NCBI GenBank assembly: GCA_023622465.1
Contig: JAMNZE010000011.1
Coordinates: 1-64,000, forward strand
Reading direction: 5' to 3'
From: UBA5500 sp023622465
GTDB lineage: Bacteria > Bacillota > UBA994 > UBA5500
DNA: 64,000 bases
In this document: in pieces, positions 24,578 to 32,214 of the stretch
How the letters are laid out: each line of letters starts with the position of its first letter
Numbering within the stretch: position 1 is the stretch's first letter
Program-made: the position numbers and the translations under genes
The notes under the pieces: generated by a model
The model's input: the letters and a program-made list of their open reading frames with translations, nothing else
Told to the model about the DNA's origin: nothing
The model's database searches: none

Positions 24578-25216
24578 TTAGGCTGTTTCGCTAATTCGAG
24601 CGTCGATCTTTCGCTTGACACGGCAGAGGGCATTATCCACGGCTTTTGGTGTAGTATCCAGAGCTGATGCGATTTCCCGGTAGGTTTGGTCATTTAAGTA
24701 CAACAAGAAAACTTTATATTCAAAATCGCTGAGCAAATACCGCAAGCTATCACATACGGCCTCCAACTGTTCCCGCACCAAGAACATCTCCGCCGGGTCG
24801 GACGTTCTTTCATCGGGCAACACTTCTAGTAACTGGCGGTCCGAACCATCGGTATAAATAGGCTTGTCCAGTGAAAGGTAATAATTCAAAGGCGCATGTT
24901 TTTGGCGAGAAGCAGCTTTTACAGCAGTAATTACTTGGCGTGTTATGCACATTTCCGCAAAGGGGCGAAAGCTTGTCCCTCGCAAAGGCGAAAAATCCCG
25001 GATCGCTTTATGCAAACCAATCATGCCTTCTTGCAGGATATCATCCCGATCGGCCCCGGCGATGAAATAGGATTTTGCTTTGCTCATGATCAACGATCGG
25101 TATTTAAGAAGCAAATAGTCGCTGGCTCCCTCGTCCCCCTTTTGGGCAGCTTCTACCAACTCTTCATCGGTCAGTTGCGCATAAGAAGCCTGCTCGCCCT
25201 CGGTCCATTGCAGCAT
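24578..25216 (-). CDS. sigH: Sporulation sigma factor SigH
   Basis: A 212-residue sigma-70 family factor. Region 2 (DYLLLKYRSLIMSKAKSYFIAGADRDDILQEGMIGLHKAIRDF), region 2.3-2.4 (FRPFAEMCITRQVITAVKAASRQKH) and the region 4 helix-turn-helix (SDFEYKVFLLYLNDQTYREIASALDTTPKAVDNALCRVKRKI) match SigH, which directs early stationary-phase and sporulation genes such as spo0A and spoIIA. Length and spacing between the regions are normal. A sigma-A promoter and two Spo0A boxes lie upstream. Confidence 0.93.
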   Translation of the reverse strand: MLQWTEGEQASYAQLTDEELVEAAQKGDEGASDYLLLKYRSLIMSKAKSYFIAGADRDDILQEGMIGLHKAIRDFSPLRGTSFRPFAEMCITRQVITAVKAASRQKHAPLNYYLSLDKPIYTDGSDRQLLEVLPDERTSDPAEMFLVREQLEAVCDSLRYLLSDFEYKVFLLYLNDQTYREIASALDTTPKAVDNALCRVKRKIDARISETA

Positions 25217-25273
25217 TATACCTAACCCCCTGGTGCAAATTATTTTGTTATTAAGTAGCTTTGCTTCACAAAG

Positions 25274-25302
25274 ATAATAACTAACAAATATATCCTTGTC
25301 AA
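25274..25302 (-). promoter_or_regulatory. Sigma-A promoter of sigH
   Basis: On the minus strand TTGACA and TATTAT are separated by 17 bases, about 60 bases before the sigH start codon. The hexamers match the consensus in 6/6 and 5/6 positions. Confidence 0.75.
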
Positions 25303-25337
25303 TGCAATATGCTGAAAATTACGTACTATACCTGCAA

Positions 25338-25364
25338 TTCGACACTATTCCATACACTTCGACA
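25338..25364 (-). promoter_or_regulatory. Two tandem Spo0A boxes upstream of sigH
   Basis: On the minus strand the perfect 0A-box sequence TGTCGAA occurs twice, at 25358-25364 and 25338-25344, in direct orientation with start points 20 bases apart, about two helical turns. They lie 36 bases upstream of the sigH -35 hexamer. This arrangement fits direct control of sigH by phosphorylated Spo0A; no binding data are available. Confidence 0.6.
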
Positions 25365-25463
25365 TCTCGCTATTTTTTTCCTGTTGCATTGCCCACCACA
25401 GCGTGTTATACTTATTCTCGCCCGCTCCTTTGGCGGACCAAGATTTACACACAAAATAAGAAC

Positions 25464-25492
25464 TTGACGACATAATTTAAATCGGTTATAAT
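25464..25492 (+). promoter_or_regulatory. Sigma-A promoter of the seven-tRNA cluster
   Basis: TTGACG and TATAAT with a 17-base spacer, 15 bases before the first tRNA. It is the same promoter architecture as for tRNA-Trp. Confidence 0.9.
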
Positions 25493-25507
25493 TCTACATG
25501 TCCGCCG

Positions 25508-25585
25508 CGGGGCGTAGCGCAGTTTGGCTAGCGCGCCTGCCTTGGGAGCAGGAGGCCGGGGGTTCAAATCCCTCCGCCCCGACCA
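25508..25585 (+). tRNA. tRNA-Pro (TGG anticodon)
   Basis: Acceptor stem CGGGGCG/CGCCCCG, anticodon loop CTTGGGA between CCTGC and GCAGG, T-loop GGTTCAAATCC and encoded CCA. Confidence 0.97.
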
Positions 25586-25594
25586 TTGTATCGT

Positions 25595-25669
25595 GGCCCC
25601 ATAGTGAAGCGGTTAACACACCAGCCTTTCACGCTGGCGGCGCGGGTTCGAATCCCGCTGGGGTCACCA
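25595..25669 (+). tRNA. tRNA-Glu (TTC anticodon)
   Basis: Acceptor stem GGCCCCA/TGGGGTC (one G-T pair), anticodon stem CCAGC/GCTGG enclosing CTTTCAC, T-loop GGTTCGAATCC and encoded CCA. Confidence 0.97.
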
Positions 25670-25682
25670 TCTTTGACAATCA

Positions 25683-25758
<76 letters not shown>

Positions 25759-25766
25759 TATAACGG

Positions 25767-25851
25767 GGAGGGATACCCAAGTGGCTAAAGGGGGCAGACT
25801 GTAAATCTGCTGGCAGTGCCTTCGCTGGTTCGAATCCAGCTCCCTCCACCA
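25767..25851 (+). tRNA. tRNA-Tyr (GTA anticodon)
   Basis: Acceptor stem GGAGGGA/TCCCTCC, anticodon stem GCAGA/TCTGC enclosing CTGTAAA, a long variable arm as expected for Tyr, T-loop GGTTCGAATCC and encoded CCA. Confidence 0.97.
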
Positions 25852-25862
25852 CTTTCCTTCGC

Positions 25863-25937
25863 TGGGGTGTAGCCAAGTGGTAAGGCACAGGACTTTGACT
25901 CCTGCATTCGTTGGTTCGAATCCAGCCACCCCAGCCA
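25863..25937 (+). tRNA. tRNA-Gln (TTG anticodon)
   Basis: Acceptor stem TGGGGTG/CACCCCA, anticodon stem CAGGA/TCCTG enclosing CTTTGAC, T-loop GGTTCGAATCC and encoded CCA. Confidence 0.97.
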
Positions 25938-25944
25938 TTTTCAT

Positions 25945-26019
25945 GGGCCATTAGCTCAGTGGTAGAGCATCCGCCTTTTAAGCGGAGAGTCGTTGGTTCG
26001 AGTCCAACATGGCCCACCA
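25945..26019 (+). tRNA. tRNA-Lys (TTT anticodon)
   Basis: Acceptor stem GGGCCAT/ATGGCCC, anticodon stem TCCGC/GCGGA enclosing CTTTTAA, T-loop GGTTCGAGTCC and encoded CCA. Confidence 0.97.
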
Positions 26020-26033
26020 TTTCTTTATAATCT

Positions 26034-26119
26034 GCGAGGGTGGCGGAATTGGCAGACGCGCTAGACTTAGGATCTAGTACCCTTGTGGTGTAGGGGTTCG
26101 ACTCCCCTCCTTCGCACCA
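26034..26119 (+). tRNA. tRNA-Leu (TAG anticodon)
   Basis: Acceptor stem GCGAGGG/CCTTCGC, anticodon stem CTAGA/TCTAG enclosing CTTAGGA, long variable arm, T-loop GGTTCGACTCC and encoded CCA. It is the last tRNA of the cluster. Confidence 0.97.
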
Positions 26120-26128
26120 ATGAAATCG

Positions 26129-26157
26129 AAAACGGAGCATTTTTGCTCCGTTTTTTG
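26129..26157 (+). terminator. Intrinsic terminator of the tRNA cluster
   Basis: AAACGGAGCA pairs with TGCTCCGTTT across a short loop, followed by a run of T. Confidence 0.93.
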
Positions 26158-26393
26158 TTATATATCTGGCTTACCCTTTTCCTGCTCATACTAATGGTCT
26201 TGTTTATTTGCCCCCCGATGCTTGGTACCTGGCGGAAAGAGGTATGATCACCACCGCCACGATGATTGCCGACTTGAAAGAACCCTACTAGACAAGTGGT
26301 GAAATACTATTTTGGCAAGCAGAAAGGCAGTAGATTTTGCTTGGAACCGGGAGTAGCCTCACAGGTCCCCTACGCGGTATCTACTGCCCTTTT
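26158..26393. other. Intergenic stretch with a long inverted repeat
   Basis: This 236-base stretch holds no convincing gene. Near its end, GGCAGTAGAT (26326-26335) and ATCTACTGCC (26379-26388) form a 10-bp stem closing a 43-base segment that can fold further (GTAG/CTAC and ACC/GGT). On the plus strand it is followed by CTTTTCT; on the minus strand by TTTCTGC, so it could be a terminator for cheR or the end of a small plus-strand RNA. A 15-codon reading frame at about 26246, after GAAAGAGGT, is too short to support. Confidence 0.45.
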
Positions 26394-27176
26394 CTATGCC
26401 CTTTGATAAAAAAAGGAGTCGAAAATGCGAAAGCCATATTCCTGAGGGCGAAACATCTGTTCTGTGCTACCCAAAAATAGTACTCCGCCGGATTTGAGAC
26501 TAGCGGCAAACTGCCAATAGAGCTTATGCTTAATTTCATCGGTGAAATATATCAGCACGTTGCGGCAAACAATCAAATCCAGATCTTGCGGGTAGGGGTC
26601 GGCCAGTAGATTGTGTTTACGAAATTCGACAGTCTGACGAATTTCCGGAGCAACTTCAAAGGTGCTGGGCCTCTCAATTATGTATTTGCTTCTAAAACGC
26701 TGGGGAATCTGGCTGATTTGACCTTTAGGATAAACGGCAGCTTGGGCCCGTTGCATAACTCCCATATCAATATCCGTCGCCAAAATACTGAAACTAACCC
26801 CGGGGAAGGAGTCGCGCAACAACATGGCCAACGAATAGGGCTCTTCCCCGCTGGAACAAGCCGCACTCCAGATTCTTAAATGCTGAGTGGCATTTAAGCC
26901 TAATAATTCGGGAAGTACCTTTTTCTCTAAGACTCGCCACCGCTCCTCGTTACGGAAGAACTCGGATACGTTAATTGTAATTCGATCTATAAATTCATCT
27001 AAAGCCTGTTTATCAGTCGCTAACAAGTCATAGTAGGCTAAGAAAGAGTGGAAGCCCCGTCGGTTCATCAGGCTGGTGATCCGCCGCCTCATCTGCTTCT
27101 CTTTGTAATTGCTCAGATCCACGTCGATAAGTTGTTTAACCTTGCCCGTAAACAATGCATACTCGTCGGTGGCCAT
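26394..27176 (-). CDS. CheR-type methyltransferase
   Basis: This 260-residue protein uses S-adenosylmethionine to methylate glutamate residues of chemoreceptors. It has the N-terminal helical CheR domain (YKEKQMRRRITSLMNRRG and INVSEFFRNEERW) and the methyltransferase domain (RIWSAACSSGEEPYSLAM, ILATDIDMGVMQRA, DLIVCRNVLIYF). AGGAGG lies six bases before the ATG. No receptor or other chemotaxis gene is nearby, so it may act with genes elsewhere or in a non-chemotaxis signalling system; an adjacent stand-alone role cannot be told. Confidence 0.93.
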   Translation of the reverse strand: MATDEYALFTGKVKQLIDVDLSNYKEKQMRRRITSLMNRRGFHSFLAYYDLLATDKQALDEFIDRITINVSEFFRNEERWRVLEKKVLPELLGLNATQHLRIWSAACSSGEEPYSLAMLLRDSFPGVSFSILATDIDMGVMQRAQAAVYPKGQISQIPQRFRSKYIIERPSTFEVAPEIRQTVEFRKHNLLADPYPQDLDLIVCRNVLIYFTDEIKHKLYWQFAASLKSGGVLFLGSTEQMFRPQEYGFRIFDSFFYQRA

Positions 27177-27209
27177 CGAGAACCTCCTCCCTTCTTTCGT
27201 TTATCTGGT

Positions 27210-27260
27210 CAAACAAACAGCAGCCGCTCTTCTCCATACTAGGGTTCAGATAGGCTGCTG
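27210..27260 (-). terminator. Terminator after speH
   Basis: On the minus strand CAGCAGCC and GGCTGCTG form an 8-bp stem with a 27-base loop followed by TTTGTTTG, just after the speH gene. Confidence 0.65.
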
Positions 27261-27312
27261 CAATCACTCGCATATGATCTTGGCCAGCTTTGGAGAGGTA
27301 TTAGACGGGCCG

Positions 27313-27693
27313 TTACAGGCTAACAACCTGTTTAGGCGCAGGCGAGTCAAAAATGCCTCGCTCAACCTCCGTAGCTGTCATATTTTGAGCCTGAAAGTGC
27401 TTGGTGATATAGTTGCATGCGTCCCAGGGGTTAACACGATCACCACAGGTGAAAACGTCAACTGCTGCATAACCTAATTCTGGCCAACTATGAATTGCCA
27501 GATGCGATTCGGAGATTACAACAACGCCACTAACACCCTGAGGGCTAAATTTATGGAACACCACTTCGCGTATTTCGGCACCGGCCTCTAAGGCCGCATT
27601 AACCATGATCTTTTCCACCAGCTGCACATCGTTGAGAATGTCAGCAGGGCATCCATAAATTTCAGCCAGAATATGACGGCCCAGTGGATTCAT
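27313..27693 (-). CDS. speH: S-adenosylmethionine decarboxylase proenzyme
   Basis: This enzyme makes decarboxylated S-adenosylmethionine, the aminopropyl donor for spermidine. The short bacterial form is recognised by VVVISESHLAIHSWPELGYAAVDVFTCGD. Self-cleavage should occur between Glu62 and Ser63, leaving a pyruvoyl group on Ser63; His68 and Cys83 are at the expected places. The 126-residue length is normal. GGAGGAAGAGG lies upstream of the ATG. No spermidine synthase gene lies beside it. Confidence 0.95.
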   Translation of the reverse strand: MNPLGRHILAEIYGCPADILNDVQLVEKIMVNAALEAGAEIREVVFHKFSPQGVSGVVVISESHLAIHSWPELGYAAVDVFTCGDRVNPWDACNYITKHFQAQNMTATEVERGIFDSPAPKQVVSL

Positions 27694-27783
27694 CTAATTC
27701 CTCTTCCTCCTTTTTCCAGTAATTTATTAGTGGTCAATTCATTCTAGCAAATTGTTCAAGAAAGTCAATTGCCTGACAGCAGG

Positions 27784-27822
27784 GAAAAAATATCGCGCCT
27801 ATAGCTCTTCGCTATAGACGCG
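27784..27822 (-). terminator. Terminator after the GGDEF-EAL gene
   Basis: On the minus strand a 12-base stem (CGCGTCTATAGC with GCTATAGGCGCG, mismatched at one position) encloses a 5-base loop and is followed by ATATTTTTT. An outer ACAGCAG/CTGCTGT pair can extend it. Confidence 0.85.
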
Positions 27823-27904
27823 AAAACTGCTGTAGGAAATTGCTACTTGGCTAGGCCTGATGAAATTGACTAGGACTTATTGTAGAGGAAAAGCCTTGTC
27901 CATG

Positions 27905-30145
27905 TCAATAGCGAAGTTTTTCATGCTGCAAGAGCCCCAGGATTGCATCCGGGGCTAAGGGTTTACTAATGAGATACCCCTGCATGAAATCGCAATCGTT
28001 TAGGCGCAGATACTCCCTTTGGGCCGGTGCCTCCACACCTTCTGCGACCACAAAGAATCCCTGCCGATGGGCCATGGCAATGATATCGCCAGCTATAGCT
28101 TGCTCGGGGGCAACAGAAAGCAGGCTGTCGATGAATGACTTGTCGATCTTGATACCATGCACCCGCAAATTCTGGCTGCGGCTAAGGGATGAATATCCGA
28201 TACCGAAGTCATCGATGGCAATTTGTATACCATGTTGCTCCAGCTCTCTTAACTTCTCATTGATGACCCCATATTCATCCATTAAGAGCGACTCGGTTAT
28301 CTCCAATGTTAAGCTACTTGTTTTCACCCCGGTCTCCTCGATTATTGCCAGCAGGTCCGCAACAAAATCATCTTGTAGCAGCTGTAACAGCGAGATATTC
28401 ACCGACATTCTAAGCTGGTCGAAGCCCTGGCTCGCCAGTTGGGTGAGAAACTCGCAAGCTTGTCGCAAAATATATTTTCCCAGAGGAATAATGAGTCCAG
28501 TTTGCTCCGCTACAGGAATAAATTCTGCCGGTGATACATTGCCCAGATGTACGCTGTGCATCCGCGCCAAGGCTTCCAAACCTACAATTTGGTTTTGTTT
28601 CAGATCCACAATTGGCTGGTACACTAGGTGAACATTTTGCTTCATCTGGCTGCTCACTGCAGCTCGCAATTCACCTTCTACGATCGTTTGTCGGAGCAGT
28701 TGCTCTTCCATGCTATTATCAAAGAAGCAATAGCCCTCACTGTCCTGCTCACCAGCACAGCTAGCCGCTATAGATGCCCTTTTGATGATAGTATTGGCGT
28801 CAACTTCCCCTTCTCCATCGATCTCCACTATGCCGATGGCCACCCCTGTACGTTTTGCCTGCAACGGTTGTCGCAGACTGTCGATTACCTGTTGGGCCAT
28901 GGCAATCAGATCCGATCTGTCTCCATAGCTGGTAACATAGAGCATAAAGCGGGCGGCCCCCAGGTGGAAAATGTGTTGCGCTGACGTCTTGGCCAGCAAT
29001 AAAGTGGCAGCACATTCCTTTAATATCATCTCACTATACTGGTAACCGATGGCCATGTTCAATAAATCAAAATTACAGTCGATGAGCAGACAAGCCCGCT
29101 TCTTGTGACCATTGCTGTTAGCTTGGCTTTGAAAGAATTCCTCCCAATAGGTCTTATTGGGTAGTCCAGTAACCGCATCATAATAGGAATAACGGATTAG
29201 GGTTTCATTTTTCTTGCGGTTGCTGGAGAGCATAGCTAGGAGCAGACCGAAAACAATTACCAGGGTTGTTATACCTATCATGCGTACCCGGGCAATTAGT
29301 AACTTTGTTTCTCCCAGTTCGTGGTGAACAGCTAAGGTACCTAACTTGCTGTCTTCTACCCAAACCGGTAACAGAACCTGATAAAAGGGAGCATCACCGC
29401 TATATATTTCACCCGCAAATTCTCTACCCTCTTGCATTGCTGCCTTAGCATCCGCCGTCAAAATAAAATCACCTTCATGGCCCTGATGAGCTATAGGCTC
29501 CAAGTTGTTGTCATAGAAAACAGCACATTTGATGTAGGGATCGGCAACAATTTCCGTCAACAGACATTGGAGTTCAAACCTGCCCAGAAAGTCACGCACC
29601 CTTTCAGCTAACACACCCATCTGTAAGAAGCGGCCCGTATCATTTAACCGCCAATAGGCGTACTTAAGATATCTTTCCGATTCGCTGTCCCGCCGAATTT
29701 CGTCTACGTGGCTTTGTTTTCCGCTGCGCATAAAATTGTATACCGGGTGCCCTTCTTTTGCATGCCAACCCAGATAAATGCCCGTGTTGGAATAGACAAT
29801 CTGTCCTTCCCTGTTATAAACATAAATTTCGTCCACCTGCATGATATCAGCTATTTCAGCTAACAACCGATTGCTATATTGCCCATCATAAAGGGCCACA
29901 ATCTGGCCGGTGGCCAACAGCTTGTCCTCCAACAGCCCATCAATTATAGTGGTAGCTTCGGCAGCTGCGGCCAACTTCTGGGCATAAATATTAGCTAGCC
30001 GCTGCGTTTCTTCTGCCACTTGCCCGTTATAAAAATTTTGGGCAGCAGTGATAATCTGATATCCAGCCACAAACAAAATAACCACACTGAGCAGCACTAC
30101 AAACAGGTATTGTTTAAGATCCGTGGTCTTCATTTGGCCCTGCAT
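27905..30145 (-). CDS. Membrane GGDEF-EAL c-di-GMP phosphodiesterase with degenerate GGDEF
   Basis: The 746-residue protein starts with a membrane helix (about 13-33), an extracytoplasmic sensing region of about 250 residues (YDGQYSNRLLAEIADIMQVDEIYVYNREGQIVYSN), a second helix (about 290-308), a GGDEF domain and an EAL domain (about 490-746). The GGDEF site reads GAARF, so cyclase activity is unlikely. The EAL domain keeps VGLEALAR, ITESLLMD, IAIDDFGIGYSS, IKIDKSF and AEGVEAPAQ, all needed for hydrolysis of c-di-GMP. The protein probably degrades c-di-GMP under control of an outside signal. GGAGGTGGGGAG lies before the start. Confidence 0.92.
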   Translation of the reverse strand: MQGQMKTTDLKQYLFVVLLSVVILFVAGYQIITAAQNFYNGQVAEETQRLANIYAQKLAAAAEATTIIDGLLEDKLLATGQIVALYDGQYSNRLLAEIADIMQVDEIYVYNREGQIVYSNTGIYLGWHAKEGHPVYNFMRSGKQSHVDEIRRDSESERYLKYAYWRLNDTGRFLQMGVLAERVRDFLGRFELQCLLTEIVADPYIKCAVFYDNNLEPIAHQGHEGDFILTADAKAAMQEGREFAGEIYSGDAPFYQVLLPVWVEDSKLGTLAVHHELGETKLLIARVRMIGITTLVIVFGLLLAMLSSNRKKNETLIRYSYYDAVTGLPNKTYWEEFFQSQANSNGHKKRACLLIDCNFDLLNMAIGYQYSEMILKECAATLLLAKTSAQHIFHLGAARFMLYVTSYGDRSDLIAMAQQVIDSLRQPLQAKRTGVAIGIVEIDGEGEVDANTIIKRASIAASCAGEQDSEGYCFFDNSMEEQLLRQTIVEGELRAAVSSQMKQNVHLVYQPIVDLKQNQIVGLEALARMHSVHLGNVSPAEFIPVAEQTGLIIPLGKYILRQACEFLTQLASQGFDQLRMSVNISLLQLLQDDFVADLLAIIEETGVKTSSLTLEITESLLMDEYGVINEKLRELEQHGIQIAIDDFGIGYSSLSRSQNLRVHGIKIDKSFIDSLLSVAPEQAIAGDIIAMAHRQGFFVVAEGVEAPAQREYLRLNDCDFMQGYLISKPLAPDAILGLLQHEKLRY

Positions 30146-30285
30146 AAACTCCCCACCTCCGCTCTCACCTGTAGCAAGAACCTTTCTGCAGCCTCAATTA
30201 TTAATCCTGCTTAGGTGGGCTTAGAAAAGGATTGTTCACAACTTTACAAAATATCTTCAGGCCTGACACAATTGGGCTACTGGGC

Positions 30286-30314
30286 TTGCAGACTCGCTGG
30301 GAGTGTAGTATAAT
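30286..30314 (+). promoter_or_regulatory. Sigma-A promoter of tRNA-Pro(GGG)
   Basis: TTGCAG and TATAAT with a 17-base spacer lie 10 bases before the tRNA gene. Confidence 0.8.
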
Positions 30315-30324
30315 TAATGAGCAA

Positions 30325-30402
30325 CGGGCTGTGGCGCAGTTTGGCTAGCGCGCGTGCTTGGGGTGCACGAGGTCGCAGGTTCAAGTCCTGTCAGCCCGAC
30401 CA
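30325..30402 (+). tRNA. tRNA-Pro (GGG anticodon)
   Basis: Acceptor stem CGGGCTG/CAGCCCG, anticodon stem CGTGC/GCACG enclosing TTGGGGT, T-loop GGTTCAAGTCC and encoded CCA. It is the second proline isoacceptor in the window. Confidence 0.97.
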
Positions 30403-30415
30403 TTCTCGAATAGCA

Positions 30416-30450
30416 AAAACCGTCCTCTCTTAAGATGAGGACGGTTTTTT
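30416..30450 (+). terminator. Intrinsic terminator after tRNA-Pro(GGG)
   Basis: AAAACCGTCCTC pairs with GAGGACGGTTTT across a 9-base loop, followed by a T run. Confidence 0.93.
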
Positions 30451-30460
30451 GTTTTACGCA

Positions 30461-30494
30461 GAACCCCATTCTGGCCATCACCAGAATGGGGTTC
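30461..30494 (-). terminator. Hairpin after spoIVA, probable terminator
   Basis: A perfect 14-bp stem (GAACCCCATTCTGG with CCAGAATGGGGTTC) with a 6-base loop lies just past the spoIVA stop. The following minus-strand sequence TGCGTAAAAC has no T run, so termination efficiency is unclear. Confidence 0.6.
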
Positions 30495-30511
30495 TTGCAC
30501 CAAGCCGTCGG

Positions 30512-31987
30512 TTATAGAATGATAGCGATCAAGCCACCACTGCCTTCGTTAACAATCTTTTCAAGCGTCTCTCGCAATTTCTCCTGCGCATTATCGGGCA
30601 TACGCAAGAGTTTATTTTGAATTCCTTCACGCACCAAGTTGTGCAGCGACTTGCCAAATATGTTGGTTTCCCAAAGCTTCTCCGGGTTGGCTTCGAACTC
30701 TTCCAATAGATATTTGACCAATTCTTCGCTTTGCTTTTCAGTGCCAATGATAGGGGCTACTTCCGACTCCACATCCACACGAATCATATGGTAAGCTGGC
30801 GCGGTAGCCCGCAAACGCACGCCAAAACGGTTGCCCTGACGAACGATTTCCGGCTCGTCTAGCTCCATTTCGTCTAGACTGGGTGGCACAATCCCGTATC
30901 CCGTGTTGCGGGAATCCCGCACCGCATCTTTAACCTTGTCGTATTCCCGTTTGGCCTGGGCATATTCCCGCATTAGGGCCAGCAGTTTATCCCGTCCATG
31001 AATTTCTGTCCCGGCTGCCTCACTCAACGCCTCCCAGTAGAGGTAATCGGGCACATTGACCGAGAGGACGGCCGCACCGGTGCCTAAGTCCATAGTCTCC
31101 AGGATTACTTCCGAAACGGTGTCGCACTCGCTGAGAACCTCAATCAAAGTGTCGATCTCTCGTAGTTTCTTAACCTGGGTAGCTCCATCTTGCACCACCG
31201 CTTCCAGCTTGCGCCGCAACCAATGTTTGCTGTCTAATACGTTTACCCATGGCGGCAGGTTCACATTTACCTCACGGACAGGGAATTCATAGAGGATTTC
31301 TCTCAAGACGCCCTGGATGTCAGTTTGGTTAAGCCTAGTGGCATCAATAGGTATAACGGCCGTTTGATATTTCTCCTCCAATTCGGCTCTGAGCTCCATT
31401 GTCTCCGGGTCAAACGGGTCAGCGCTGTTCAACAGCACCACAAAGGGCTTGCCTAGATTCTGCAACTCCTCGATGACTCGTTCTTCTGCTGTCACATAGG
31501 CGGAGCGGGGTAAATCGGTTATGGTCCCGTCGGTGGTTACCACTATGCCGATCGTAGAATGGTCGACAATTACCTTCTTGGTGCCGATTTCAGCTGCTTC
31601 TTCAAAGGGGATCGGCTCTTCGAACCATGGTGTTAATACCATGCGCGGGCCGTCTTCATCACTGTAGCCAAGTGCACCCTCTACCGCATAGCCTACGCAA
31701 TCGACCATTCGTACTCGCAACTTGATGTCATCCACAGTGATTTCGACACCTTCATCAGGAATAAATTTGGGCTCGGTAGTCATGATGGTTCGCCCTGCCC
31801 CACTCTGGGGTAAGGCATCCTTTGTACGCTCTTTGTCATGAACATCCGTGATATTCGGCAAAACCATGAGATCCATAAACCGTTTGATGAAAGTGGACTT
31901 GCCGGTGCGTACCGGGCCCACGATACCGAGATAGATATCACCATCGGTACGCTTAGCTATGTCCTGAAGTAGGTCAAACTTCTCCAA
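30512..31987 (-). CDS. spoIVA: Stage IV sporulation protein A, spore coat morphogenetic ATPase
   Basis: SpoIVA is the ATPase that polymerises on the outer forespore membrane and anchors the coat in the mother cell. Its Walker A motif GPVRTGKST is intact near residues 24-32, followed by MTTEPKFIPDEGVEI and VVTTDGTITDLPRSAY, and the whole 491-residue length matches the family. The C-terminal domain (NRFGVRLRATAPAYHMIRVDVESEV... and the final LIAIIL) is the part that targets the membrane. The start is a TTG six bases after GGGAGGGAG. A SigE-like promoter lies upstream. Confidence 0.96.
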   Translation of the reverse strand: MEKFDLLQDIAKRTDGDIYLGIVGPVRTGKSTFIKRFMDLMVLPNITDVHDKERTKDALPQSGAGRTIMTTEPKFIPDEGVEITVDDIKLRVRMVDCVGYAVEGALGYSDEDGPRMVLTPWFEEPIPFEEAAEIGTKKVIVDHSTIGIVVTTDGTITDLPRSAYVTAEERVIEELQNLGKPFVVLLNSADPFDPETMELRAELEEKYQTAVIPIDATRLNQTDIQGVLREILYEFPVREVNVNLPPWVNVLDSKHWLRRKLEAVVQDGATQVKKLREIDTLIEVLSECDTVSEVILETMDLGTGAAVLSVNVPDYLYWEALSEAAGTEIHGRDKLLALMREYAQAKREYDKVKDAVRDSRNTGYGIVPPSLDEMELDEPEIVRQGNRFGVRLRATAPAYHMIRVDVESEVAPIIGTEKQSEELVKYLLEEFEANPEKLWETNIFGKSLHNLVREGIQNKLLRMPDNAQEKLRETLEKIVNEGSGGLIAIIL

Positions 31988-32121
31988 AGGTTTCTCCCTC
32001 CCTTTTTTGCCTGAGACGTCGATCGATAGCGATCTCTCGACCCGCCCGGCATTTCCACTCGAAATTCTTAGTTCAAGGTGAGCTTGTTTTCCTTAAACCC
32101 GGGCACAGCTTGGCTAGTACA

Positions 32122-32149
32122 TATATATGAAAAGGCGCAGGCGATATGC
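32122..32149 (-). promoter_or_regulatory. Candidate SigE-type promoter of spoIVA
   Basis: On the minus strand GCATATC (-35 like) is followed after 13 bases by CATATATA (-10 like), resembling the mother-cell SigE pattern (KMATATT, CATACANT). It lies about 135 bases upstream of the spoIVA start. Spacing is at the short end of the usual range, so the match is suggestive only. Confidence 0.4.
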
Positions 32150-32172
32150 CTGATAACGATTAAAGCTGCACA

Positions 32173-32204
32173 ATAAAAAAAGCACTCCATCCTAGTGGAG
32201 TGCT
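32173..32204 (-). terminator. Intrinsic terminator after gpsA
   Basis: On the minus strand AGCACTCCA and TGGAGTGCT form a 9-bp stem followed by a T run. It separates the large 32-53 kb array from spoIVA. Confidence 0.92.
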
Positions 32205-32214
32205 AAGTCTCTGT

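Noticed and set aside
26246..26293. 15-codon reading frame after GAAAGAGGT upstream of cheR, possible leader peptide
   Set aside because: Too short, on the strand opposite to cheR, and with no runs of a regulatory codon.
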